This document shows, one piece after another, positions 43,051 to 50,870 of a DNA stretch of 64,000 nt (positions are counted from its first letter, which is position 1; each line of letters begins with the position of its first letter). The notes beneath the pieces were generated by a model. That model saw only the letters and a list, made by a program, of their open reading frames with translations, was not told where the DNA came from and ran no database searches. Source of the stretch: Macrothele yani (Eukaryota; Arthropoda; Arachnida; Araneae; Macrothelidae); the NCBI GenBank assembly GCA_039090855.1, contig CM077007.1, positions 12,635,515-12,699,514 on the forward strand, given 5' to 3'. A program made the position numbers and the translations under genes.

Positions 43051-43275
43051 CGCCCCGGTGGCGCAGTGGTCTAAGCGAGGGCCTCTGATTATTCATCCGG
43101 AAGGGGTACGGGTTCGAATCCCGCTGAGGCATGGATGTTGTGTTTGTCTTACGGCACTGGCTCTCTCCCTTCCATGGAACCAGTGACCCTAAATTAGGGA
43201 GGGGCGACTGCTTATAGCCCATTGAGTTGCTCACGGTGGTCGTTAAACCTCCAATAAAAAAACAAAAATAAAACT
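43051..43275 (+). mobile_element. SINE A, near-consensus
   Basis: 'cgccccggtggcgcagtgg' (box A), box B 'gggttcgaatcccgctgagg', full body and 'gtggtcgttaaacctccaat' with an A-rich tail (aaaaaaacaaaaataaaa). It ends 15 bp before the target duplication of the Penelope composite. Confidence 0.93.
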
Positions 43276-43360
43276 GGTTTTCAGAATACATTAGGTTTAT
43301 TGTCTAAAAACGCTGAAATCCGTTTTATTGGTGTAGTATTATAAACACTAGTACAAACAC

Positions 43361-43393
43361 GCTAGCTTTCGCCACCACGGGTGGCTTCTTCAG
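43361..43393 (-). ncRNA. Hammerhead-like 3' motif of the PLE, left copy
   Basis: The minus strand reads CTGAAGA, then A, then the perfect stem gccacc-cgt-ggtggc, then GAAA and gctagc. CUGANGA, stem II and GAAA are the conserved strands of hammerhead ribozymes, which are documented in Penelope elements. Here one extra A precedes stem II, and I could not find a stem I partner or a clear cleavage triplet, so activity is unproven. Confidence 0.45.
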
Positions 43394-43494
43394 GCATAAG
43401 TATTCCAATGCAAAAACAAAAACAAACAAAAAACAGAGTTTCAGTTATGAATTCAAAAATAGAAGTTTGTTATAGTTATTACAGAACGTGCGCG

Positions 43495-44016
43495 TCATAC
43501 TCGAGATGTGTGATTAGGAGCGCGCGTATTAATGAGCGTGCGCCATACATGTGGGAGGTCCATTGAAGTTTCCTCGTTACATATCCCGTGACTGGATAAG
43601 ATTTCTATAGTTTCTCTGAGGAGGGTGGCTCTGGCGGTTGTGTATCGTGCTATTTTCTTTATTTGTCCCCAAAGAGGTGTTGCAGAGTTGTTGGCTACTT
43701 CACGCGCTAGTGCCGTAGTGAGAAGTCCTCTTTTGACATCTCTTTGATGTTCCTGGAGTCTTAGCCTCAGAGACCTCTTGGTCATGCCCACATAGTTCTT
43801 GTTTGTTCCGTCCGGGTACAAGAGGGGTATAGTGTATACTCCCGCATCTTCCAGGTCCACGCCGCCGTTTTTTGTTGATGCGAGACAAGATGCTATTGTC
43901 CTAGGTGCGGTAATCCCTATGCCGAAACCAAGTTTTTTAAGGAATTTTTTAGGAAATATGTGAAGCCTGGTACATACTGGCATGAGCCTATATATTGTAG
44001 TTTTTGGGTGGGGCAT
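43495..44016 (-). CDS. PLE GIY-YIG endonuclease domain, left copy
   Basis: Endonuclease that nicks target DNA to prime reverse transcription. The open frame spans 173 codons, but the first ~26 overlap the RT frame and are probably not translated this way; the domain proper starts at 'KKLGFGIGITAPRT' (residue 27). The GIY-YIG signature appears as G59-V60-Y61 and Y75-V76-G77, followed by 'MTKRSLRLRLQEHQRD' with the expected Arg and His. A C-terminal 'RETIEILSSHGICNEE' with a Glu follows. It lies one base out of frame (-1) with the RT ORF that precedes it; the overlap contains a slippery heptamer. Intact within the domain. Confidence 0.9.
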   Translation of the reverse strand: MPHPKTTIYRLMPVCTRLHIFPKKFLKKLGFGIGITAPRTIASCLASTKNGGVDLEDAGVYTIPLLYPDGTNKNYVGMTKRSLRLRLQEHQRDVKRGLLTTALAREVANNSATPLWGQIKKIARYTTARATLLRETIEILSSHGICNEETSMDLPHVWRTLINTRAPNHTSRV

Positions 44017-45545
44017 ATGGTGCCACGGGATGCGAGTTTAGACTTTGTCTGGTGTATGATCTGATCTACCATGCTGGGTGAGTGTCCTGCAGAAAAGGCT
44101 AAAGATCTTAGGGTGTCAAGCTCGGCGTGGAGTGCGGCGTTGTCTGATGAGTGGGTAAAAGCTCGCCTAGCCCTGTGTCGGAAAAGTGCTAGCTTTCTCT
44201 CCTTGGGGCACGATGAGGAAGGCAGTATGACATTAGGAACATAGGTAGGTTTGTAGTGGACACTAGTGCTGAGGTACCTGGATGGAGACTTCTTGACCAA
44301 AACATCCAGGAACGGTAGAGATGCATTTTTCTCTCTCTCCATAGTGAACTTTATTGCAGGGTGTTCCAAATTGATTGTGGTGAGAAACCGATTTAGTTCC
44401 TCCTCGGAGTTTTTCCAGATGAAGAAAACGTCATCTGCGTATCGTAGCCATGTACATGGGGTTGGTCCAGGTGCGCTGAGTATCCGGTCTTCTAGGGGTC
44501 GTAGGATTGCTTCGGCCAGTACTGCAGAGAGGGCGGAGCCCATTGGGACCCCTTTGGTCTGCTTGTAGGTATTGTCCTGGAAGCTAAAATAGTTAGCATC
44601 TGCAACTAGGTCAATGACTTTGGATATCTCCATCAGCGTATTTTCATTGTAAAGCGATGAATCGGCGAGTGCTTGCTTTAGGGTGTTTGTAGCTTCCTTA
44701 ACAGGAATTGAGGGGTACAGTGAGATAATATCAAAACTCCCTAAGGTATGAGCAGGCACTACCTTTAGGCTTCTAATTCTTTTTATAAAGTCCTGAGACG
44801 ACAACAGCACCACACTTGAATGCGGCAGGAAAGGAGACGAAAATGTAGCTAGCCCCTTCTCTAGATTGAAGGATGGAGCACACCTTCTTGAAACTATTGG
44901 TCGAATTGGGTTGTCTGGCTTATGATGCTTAAGCCTTGCAAAAATTGGTGGTATCTTTGGCCCTGGAGGTATCCTAGCCGCTTTCCTGATGGTGTCCGGA
45001 AGCGCTGTTTTCTTCGCCACCATTTTAACCTGCGCTATCCAACGGTTAAGTGGGGATTTGGTTTGGAGTGTTGACTGCGACTGTCGGATGAAGTCCAGGA
45101 TCCCTTCATCATAGTCCGTCTTGTTCATCACTGCTAGCTGGCCAGATTTGTCTGTAAGGGTATAGATCACGCTAGGGTCACACTTTAGCTGCGCGATGGT
45201 CACCTTGTGCTCAGGATTTCTGTTAGAAGCGGTCGAGGAGAACTTCTGCACCTGATCCAGTTTGTTGACGCATTGATGTCTAAGTGAGTCTCGATTATCT
45301 AGTGGGACTCTGCTAAGTAGGTTTTCTATGGCCGGAACTAAATCTTGAAAGCGCGGACGCGAAGTAAGGCAAAATTTCGGACCTTTCTCTAGTACGCTCA
45401 GCTCTCTTTGAGAGAAAGTCTTACTTGAGACGTTGATTATTGGTACCTTGAAAGGAGGAGCGGACGGCTTGCATTGAGCTCGCAAACTGGAGAGCTTTTT
45501 ATCGTGGGTGGCTGACAGACATCTTCTTTGGCGTTGGACTAGCAT
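43917..45545 (-). CDS. PLE reverse transcriptase, left copy
   Basis: Telomerase-related RT of the Penelope class, made from the element's RNA. The listed start (MLVQRQRRCL) is an internal Met: the true start seen in the other copy lies 102 bp further 5' (ATG at 45637-45635), but a C is missing from a C5 run near 45580 (C4 here), shifting the frame. RT motifs: 'LGSFDIISLYPSIP' (Asp, motif A), 'KGVPMGSALSAVLAE' (motif B) and 'WLRYADDVFFIWK' (YADD, catalytic Asp pair, motif C). It ends FLKNSLKNLVSA after the heptamer at 43932-43938, where a -1 shift would enter the GIY-YIG frame. Otherwise uninterrupted. Confidence 0.93.
   Translation of the reverse strand: MLVQRQRRCLSATHDKKLSSLRAQCKPSAPPFKVPIINVSSKTFSQRELSVLEKGPKFCLTSRPRFQDLVPAIENLLSRVPLDNRDSLRHQCVNKLDQVQKFSSTASNRNPEHKVTIAQLKCDPSVIYTLTDKSGQLAVMNKTDYDEGILDFIRQSQSTLQTKSPLNRWIAQVKMVAKKTALPDTIRKAARIPPGPKIPPIFARLKHHKPDNPIRPIVSRRCAPSFNLEKGLATFSSPFLPHSSVVLLSSQDFIKRIRSLKVVPAHTLGSFDIISLYPSIPVKEATNTLKQALADSSLYNENTLMEISKVIDLVADANYFSFQDNTYKQTKGVPMGSALSAVLAEAILRPLEDRILSAPGPTPCTWLRYADDVFFIWKNSEEELNRFLTTINLEHPAIKFTMEREKNASLPFLDVLVKKSPSRYLSTSVHYKPTYVPNVILPSSSCPKERKLALFRHRARRAFTHSSDNAALHAELDTLRSLAFSAGHSPSMVDQIIHQTKSKLASRGTICPTQKLQYIGSCQYVPGFTYFLKNSLKNLVSA
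43932..43938 (-). promoter_or_regulatory. Candidate -1 ribosomal frameshift site (A AAA AAC)
   Basis: On the minus strand, RT-frame codons read ttA AAA AAC, the canonical slippery X XXY YYZ in the correct phase. A -1 slip gives L-K-K-L-G-F-G-I-G, the exact GIY-YIG frame, and the RT frame stops five codons later. Single-ORF PLEs read straight through here, so a simple one-A deletion from an A7 run is the competing explanation. Confidence 0.5.
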
Positions 45546-45660
45546 GTCTAATCGGCGGAGAGAAGCGTCTAGCTCGAGGGGATGGAGTTCATCGCAAGGT
45601 TCGAGTGCCAGCTGTAAAGACGAGATTCCATCGACATGACTTGTTTCCTTTTTAGTTGTA

Positions 45661-45849
45661 TTAAGTGCGACAGTGTTTGGCGTTGAAAAATGGATTTTTT
45701 CTCATGAACCACGGCGCGTTAATGGTAGATTTGAAGCGCAGAAAGTTCGGAATGATACCTAGGAGTTTACAAGAATTCAAGAAATGTAAGTGACATCGCT
45801 GCTCCTCCAGCTTGATTCGTAATTGCTGGAATTCTTTGAAGCTACCCAT
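45661..45849 (-). CDS. PLE 5' region, N-terminal reading frame
   Basis: 62 codons, MGSFKEFQQLRIKLEEQR then 'FLNSCKLLGIIPNFLRFKS'. This resembles the extreme N-terminal segment of Penelope proteins (basic, amphipathic, '...FLKxCxxxxIIPKxLRxK...'). It is in a different frame from the RT ORF and is separated from the ATG at 45637 by 23 bp and stops. It may be the first exon-like part of one protein broken by indels, or a separate upstream ORF. It is absent from the plus-strand unit, which starts just 3' of it. Confidence 0.5.
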   Translation of the reverse strand: MGSFKEFQQLRIKLEEQRCHLHFLNSCKLLGIIPNFLRFKSTINAPWFMRKNPFFNAKHCRT

Positions 45850-45908
45850 ATTGCCCGGAGACGGCAGTTAATAACGGAAGAATCGGGTAGACATACACCA
45901 GTAATACT

Positions 45909-46457
45909 AAAAACGCTGAAATCCGTTTTATTGGTGTAGTATTATAAACACTAGTACAAACACGCTAGCTTTCGCCACCACGGGTGGCTTCTTCAGGCAT
46001 AAGTATTCCAATGCAAAAACAAAAACAAACAAAAAACAGAGTTTCAGTTATGAATTCAAAAATAGAAGTTTGTTATAGTTATTACAGAACGTGCGCGTCA
46101 TACTCGAGATGTGTGATTAGGAGCGCGCGTATTAATGAGCGTGCGCCATACATGTGAGAGGTCCATTGAAGTTTCCTCGTTACATATCCCGTGACTGGAT
46201 AAGATTTCTATAGTTTCTCTGAGGAGGGTGGCTCTGGCGGTTGTGTATCGTGCTATTTTCTTTATTTGTCCCCAAAGAGGTGTTGCAGAGTTGTTGGCTA
46301 CTTCACGCGCTAGTGCCGTAGTGAGAAGTCCTCTTTTGACATATCTTTGATGTTCCTGGAGTCTTAGCCTCAGAGACCTCTTGGTCATGCCCACATAGTT
46401 CTTGTTTGTTCCGTCCGGTAACAAGAGGGGTATAGTGTTTGGGACACTATACCCCAA
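45909..46457 (-). pseudogene. Truncated tandem PLE unit (GIY-YIG C-part and 3' end)
   Basis: This partial unit lies 5' of the full minus-strand unit. It keeps the GIY-YIG frame from 'NTIPLLLPDGTNKNYVGMTK' to the C-terminus (stop at 46098), the 3' untranslated region and the hammerhead-like motif (45964-45996). Compared with the left full unit it has few changes (for example LLL for LLY, QRY for QRD). Its 5' edge is the fold-back hairpin. Confidence 0.9.
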
Positions 46458-46464
46458 CTAAAAA
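46436..46464. repeat. Fold-back hairpin at the PLE inversion junction
   Basis: ggggtatagtgt, a 5-nt loop (ttggg), then its exact complement acactatacccc: a perfect 12-bp stem. The left half belongs to the GIY-YIG coding part of the truncated unit. The right half is its copied complement, immediately followed by plus-strand PLE sequence starting 'aactaaaaaggaaacaag'. This is the signature expected if reverse transcriptase snapped back on its own product. Confidence 0.9.
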
Positions 46465-46475
46465 GGAAACAAGTC

Positions 46476-48176
46476 ATGTCGATGAAATCTCGTCTTTACA
46501 GCTGGCACTCGAACCTTGCGATGAACTCCATCCCCCTCGAGCTAGACGCTTCTCTCCGCCGATTAGACATGCTAGTCCAACGCCAAAGAAGATGTCTGTC
46601 AGCCACCCACGATAAAAAGCTCTCCAGTTTGCGAGCTCAATGCAAGCCGTCCGCTCCTCCTTTCAAGGTACCAATAATCAACGTCTCAAGTAAGACTTTC
46701 TCTCAAAGAGAGCTGAGCGTACTAGAGAAAGGTCCGAAATTTTGCCTTACTTCGCGTCCGCGCTTTCAAGATTTAGTTCCGGCCATAGAAAACCTACTTA
46801 GCAGAGTCCCACTAGATAATCGAGACTCACTTAGACATCAATGCGTCAACAAACTGGATCAGGTGCAGAAGTTCTCCTCGACCGCTTCTAACAGAAATCC
46901 GGAGCACAAGGTGACCATCGCGCAGCTAAAGTGTGACCCTAGCGTGATCTATACCCTTACAGACAAATCTGGCCAGCTAGCAGTGATGAACAAGACGGAC
47001 TATGATGAAGGGATCCTGGACTTCATCCGACAGTCGCAGTCAACACTCCAAACCAAATCCCCACTTAACCGTTGGATAGCGCAGGTTAAAATGGTGGCGA
47101 AGAAAACAGCGCTTCCGGACACCATCAGGAAAGCGGCTAGGATACCTCCAGGGCCAAAGATACCACCAATTTTTGCAAGGCTTAAGCATCATAAGCCAGA
47201 CAACCCAATTCGACCAATAGTTTCAAGAAGGTGTGCTCCATCCTTCAATCTAGAGAAGGGGCTAGCTACATTTTTGTCTCCTTTCCTGCCGCATTCAAGT
47301 GTGGTGCTGTTGTCGTCTCAGGACTTTATAAAAAGAATTAGAAGCCTAAAGGTAGTGCCTGCTCATACCTTAGGGAGTTTTGATATTATCTCACTGTACC
47401 CCTCAATTCCTGTTAAGGAAGCTACAAACACCCTAAAGCAAGCACTCGCCGATTCATCGCTTTACAATGAAAATACGCTGATGGAGATATCCAAAGTCAT
47501 TGACCTAGTTGCAGATGCTAACTATTTTAGCTTCCAGGACAATACCTACAAGCAGACCAAAGGGGTCCCAATGGGCTCCGCCCTCTCTGCAGTACTGGCC
47601 GAAGCAATCCTACGACCCCTAGAAGACCGGATACTCAGCGCACCTGGACCAACCCCATGTACATGGCTACGATACGCAGATGACGTTTTCTTCATCTGGA
47701 AAAACTCCGAGGAGGAACTAAATCGGTTTCTCACCACAATCAATTTGGAACACCCTGCAATAAAGTTCACTATGGAGAGAGAGAAAAATGCATCTCTACC
47801 GTTCCTGGATGTTTTGGTCAAGAAGTCTCCATCCAGGTACCTCAGCACTAGTGTCCACTACAAACCTACCTATGTTCCTAATGTCATACTGCCTTCCTCA
47901 TCGTGCCCCAAGGAGAGAAAGCTAGCACTTTTCCGACACAGGGCTAGGCGAGCTTTTACCCACTCATCAGACAACGCCGCACTCCACGCCGAGCTTGACA
48001 CCCTAAGATCTTTAGCCTTTTCTGCAGGACACTCACCCAGCATGGTAGATCAGATCATACACCAGACAAAGTCTAAACTCGCATCCCGTGGCACCATATG
48101 CCCCACCCAAAAACTACAATATATAGGCTCATGCCAGTATGTACCAGGCTTCACATATTTCCTAAAAATTCCTTAA
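46476..48176 (+). CDS. PLE reverse transcriptase, right copy
   Basis: 566 codons from MSMKSRLYSWHSNLAM, the longest ORF in the window, with the correct N-terminal frame (C5 run intact). RT palm residues: D303 in 'LGSFDIISLYPSIP', motif B K361-G-V-P-M-G, and Y400-A-D402-D403. The thumb and linker continue to 'YIGSCQYVPGFTYFLK'. The A-run at 48164-48168 has five A instead of six in the left copy, so the frame ends prematurely as FLKIP (TAA 48174-48176), immediately before the slippery heptamer. RT itself is complete, but read-through into GIY-YIG is blocked in this copy. Confidence 0.93.
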   Translation: MSMKSRLYSWHSNLAMNSIPLELDASLRRLDMLVQRQRRCLSATHDKKLSSLRAQCKPSAPPFKVPIINVSSKTFSQRELSVLEKGPKFCLTSRPRFQDLVPAIENLLSRVPLDNRDSLRHQCVNKLDQVQKFSSTASNRNPEHKVTIAQLKCDPSVIYTLTDKSGQLAVMNKTDYDEGILDFIRQSQSTLQTKSPLNRWIAQVKMVAKKTALPDTIRKAARIPPGPKIPPIFARLKHHKPDNPIRPIVSRRCAPSFNLEKGLATFLSPFLPHSSVVLLSSQDFIKRIRSLKVVPAHTLGSFDIISLYPSIPVKEATNTLKQALADSSLYNENTLMEISKVIDLVADANYFSFQDNTYKQTKGVPMGSALSAVLAEAILRPLEDRILSAPGPTPCTWLRYADDVFFIWKNSEEELNRFLTTINLEHPAIKFTMEREKNASLPFLDVLVKKSPSRYLSTSVHYKPTYVPNVILPSSSCPKERKLALFRHRARRAFTHSSDNAALHAELDTLRSLAFSAGHSPSMVDQIIHQTKSKLASRGTICPTQKLQYIGSCQYVPGFTYFLKIP

Positions 48177-48177
48177 A

Positions 48178-48618
48178 AAACTTGGTTTCGGCATAGGGAT
48201 TACCGCACCTAGGACAATAGCATCTTGTCTCGCATCAACAAAAAACGGCGGCGTGGACCTGGAAGATGCGGGAGTATACACTATACCCCTCTTGTACCCG
48301 GACGGAACAAACAAGAACTATGTGGGCATGACCAAGAGGTCTCTGAGGCTAAGACTCCAGGAACATCAAAGAGATGTCAAAAGAGGACTTCTCACTACGG
48401 CACTAGCGCGTGAAGTAGCCAACAACTCTGCAACACCTCTTTGGGGACAAATAAAGAAAATAGCACGATACACAACCGCCAGAGCCACCCTCCTCAGAGA
48501 AACTATAGAAATCTTATCCAGTCACGGGATATGTAACGAGGAAACTTCAATGGACCTCCCACATGTATGGCGCACGCTCATTAATACGCGCGCTCCTAAT
48601 CACACATCTCGAGTATGA
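48178..48618 (+). pseudogene. PLE GIY-YIG endonuclease, right copy
   Basis: Sequence equivalent to the left copy: 'LGFGIGITAPRTIASCLAST', then GVYTIPLLYPDG, YVGMTKRS, ending 'INTRAPNHTSRV' at a stop at 48618. The domain is intact, but it is disconnected from the RT by a one-base deletion and the frame change, and lacks its own start in good context. Confidence 0.88.
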
Positions 48619-48719
48619 CGCGCACGTTCTGTAATAACTATAACAAACTTCTATTTTTGAATTCATAACTGAAACTCTGTTTTTTGTTTGTTTTTGTTTT
48701 TGCATTGGAATACTTATGC

Positions 48720-48752
48720 CTGAAGAAGCCACCCGTGGTGGCGAAAGCTAGC
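48720..48752 (+). ncRNA. Hammerhead-like 3' motif of the PLE, right copy
   Basis: Identical in sequence to the left-copy motif: CTGAAGA, A, gccacc-cgt-ggtggc, GAAA, gctagc. It lies 55 bp before the unit end at 48807. Confidence 0.45.
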
Positions 48753-48859
48753 GTGTTTGTACTAGTGTTTATAATACTACACCAATAAAACGGATTTCAG
48801 CGTTTTTAGTATTACTGGTGTATGTCTACCCGATTCTTCCGTTATTAGGTTTATTGTCT

Positions 48860-49205
48860 TCCAGCAGTTATCGAACCGTTGGGACATTTTCAGCACAGAC
48901 AGATGGAGATAAAATACGCTCTTGTCGACTTTTTGCGATTTTCAGCCATTCTGTTTTCCCCATAAATATTCTTATCCCACCAATTACACAGCTATCGAAA
49001 GTTAAACACAGAACACAAAAGTTGAATAACATATGAAAAGCAGTGGAGATTTATCCAGAATGTACTGTTGTGTTGTTACACGCAAATACCAAAACACATA
49101 TGAGATGGCGATTCACCCGTTTAGTACATCATCAGGAGTGGCGTCCAGTCATCATAGGCATGCGGGGCTAATGAAAAAAAAATGATTTCTGCTTTTAATT
49201 GGTAC
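48860..49205. other. Unassigned DNA
   Basis: No gene or repeat recognised between the PLE and the 105-bp tandem repeat. Confidence 0.4.
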
Positions 49206-49525
49206 AATTCCGAAAGAAAATCCGTGTTAGTAACAAGTCTCCAGATTTTCTCAATGCAAATGTGAGCCACTACAATAGTTGAGTAACTGGGTAACACATT
49301 ATAGCCTTCCAATTCCAAAAGAAAATCCGTATTAGTAACCAGTACCCAGATTTTCTCAATGCAAATGTGATCCACTACAGCAGTTGAGTAACTGGGGAAC
49401 ACATTATAGCCTTCCATATCCGAAAGAAAATCCGTATTAGTAACCAGTCCCCAGATTTTCTCAATGCAACGTGAGCCATTGAAATAGTTGAGTAACTGGG
49501 TAACACATTACAGCCTTCCATATCC
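49206..49525. repeat. Three-copy 105-bp tandem repeat
   Basis: 'cgaaagaaaatccgt.ttagt' starts near 49211, 49316 and 49421, giving a period of 105 bp (35 codons). Units share 'cagattttctcaatgcaa' and 'gttgagtaactggg'. The minus strand stays open across two units (49417-49121), giving a repeated ~35-residue peptide (EGYNV.PSYST..V.HICIEK). No homology recognised; the open frame may be incidental to the period being a multiple of three. Confidence 0.85.
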
Positions 49526-50485
49526 GTTGACTAGAGAATACCAAATACCGCGTTGGTGGGAGAGGCGGCTCTTGTCAACTCGTTGCCTTAGCAAAGCTTC
49601 AGAGAACAGTAATGAATAAGCAGATGCGCGCTGAATTGCGCATGCGTAAAATATATTTCGGAGCTTGTCTCTTTCGCGTCGTCAGCCAGTGAGCGGTTGA
49701 TTTTAGTTTATGTAGTTAAGGTGTATGTTTCGGTCGCGTAAGTAAAATGAAAAAAATGGACTCTTTTTGGAACATCCTTTTAGGTTTTAAGGCATGAAGA
49801 GAAAAAATTAGGTTATAGACTCGAGTTCTCATTGACCAAATATTTCCTAGGTGCAAAAACATATGAATCAGTCTAGAACTTTTAATGTGGAGTGGTATAG
49901 CGTATGTTGGTTAAATGGAAACGAAAGCAAACATAATTTGTTTTGCTTCTATTGTTTACTACTGTTTTCTTTCTGCTGTTTACTACTATTTTGCTTCCAC
50001 TGGTTTTTTTTATGTTATACGACACTGCATATGCACATATAAAATTTCCACCTCATTCTATGTGGTTAAGTATGATTTCAGCATACAGCGAATGGAAATC
50101 TCACAACCATTGAAATTATATTTCACAGTACGAAAGAAGTTTGAGAACAGTTTTTTAAATATTTAGCCCGGCTAAATCTTAGGTCACCTCACGCCACTGC
50201 AAACCAGAATGCCGAATAAAAGTATTGCTTTCCGTAGAAGGCTGTCAGTACAAAGCGGAAAGCACCAGTGTGAATCGGAAATAACTATTTTCCTCCTCGG
50301 GTTGCAAAGAAGATATCCAGAGGACCCAGAAAGATAGAGGGTTTAAAGTCCGATCAATCATAGACGGAGATAGCTCCGTTCGTTGATAAAAACCATTCTG
50401 GTATCTCAAGGACTATTTCAAGTACAGTAAGTGGATCTTACGGAAACATTATCCTTCTCGTCCAATACTAGTTTAATTTTAACTC
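49526..50485. other. Unassigned DNA
   Basis: No gene or recognised repeat; short AT-rich frames only. Confidence 0.4.
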
Positions 50486-50700
50486 TTTTTTCTTTTGTAT
50501 TCGGAGTGTATCAGCAATCATGAGTAATTTTAAGGGCTATAAAAAATCGTCCGTTTGTGATTTAGACCAAATGGTTCTCGGGAAGGAATACAGCCAGAAC
50601 AGTAAAGTAAACACATCCCCCATATCTCATCCGAGACTCTAACTAAGACTTAAATGAACATCCAGAGATCAGCTCCTTTGATCGCTCGGCCACCGGAGCA
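50486..50700 (-). mobile_element. Degenerate SINE A copy
   Basis: Minus-strand landmarks: head 'gctccggtggccgagcg', weak box B 'agagtctcgga', 'aaccatttggtct', and 'ttacttatagccc'-like sequence near 50535. Strongly diverged. Confidence 0.55.
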
Positions 50701-50715
50701 ACCAATACTAGTTGT

Positions 50716-50870
50716 TTGGCTTCGGGCTTTAACGACCTCCGTGAGCAACTCTTAGAGCTATAAGGTGTCGCCTGTCTCGAATTTAGGGCTCCCAACTTAA
50801 TGGGAAGGAAAACACCAGTGCTGTAAGACAATCACAGTGCCCAAGCCTCTTTCTGACTTCGAATGATTAT
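50716..50870 (-). mobile_element. 5'-truncated SINE A copy
   Basis: 'gggctttaacgacctccgtg', 'gagcaactcttagagctata', 'gaatttagggctccc' and 'caccagtgctgtaagacaat' follow the reversed SINE A order. The copy runs out before box B. Confidence 0.65.

Larger units (their letters stand above)
43306..48843. mobile_element. Penelope-like element composite in inverted (head-to-head) arrangement
   Basis: A 5,538-bp insertion flanked by a perfect 16-bp duplication, attaggtttattgtct (43290-43305 and 48844-48859). From the left it contains a full minus-strand unit (43306-45908, 2,603 bp); a 5'-truncated minus-strand unit upstream of it in tandem (45909-about 46447); an inversion point with a hairpin; and a plus-strand unit lacking the extreme 5' end (about 46450-48807). 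The first 36 bp of a further tandem unit follow (48808-48843). Both outer ends are element 3' ends. Partial tandem units and inverted copies are characteristic of Penelope elements. The arms differ by few substitutions, so the event is recent relative to the other elements here. Confidence 0.95.

Noticed and set aside
44266..44568. Plus-strand 100-codon frame inside the left Penelope copy (mirrored at 47546-47848)
   Set aside because: It is the antisense shadow of the RT motif B-C region; it is duplicated only because the RT is.
48225..48413. Separate 62-codon protein beginning MSRINKKRRRG
   Set aside because: It is an alternative frame of the GIY-YIG coding region, which has clear family motifs in another frame.
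43290..48859. Two independent Penelope insertions in opposite orientation
   Set aside because: The single perfect 16-bp duplication lies only at the outer edges and none was found at the central junction, which is a hairpin.
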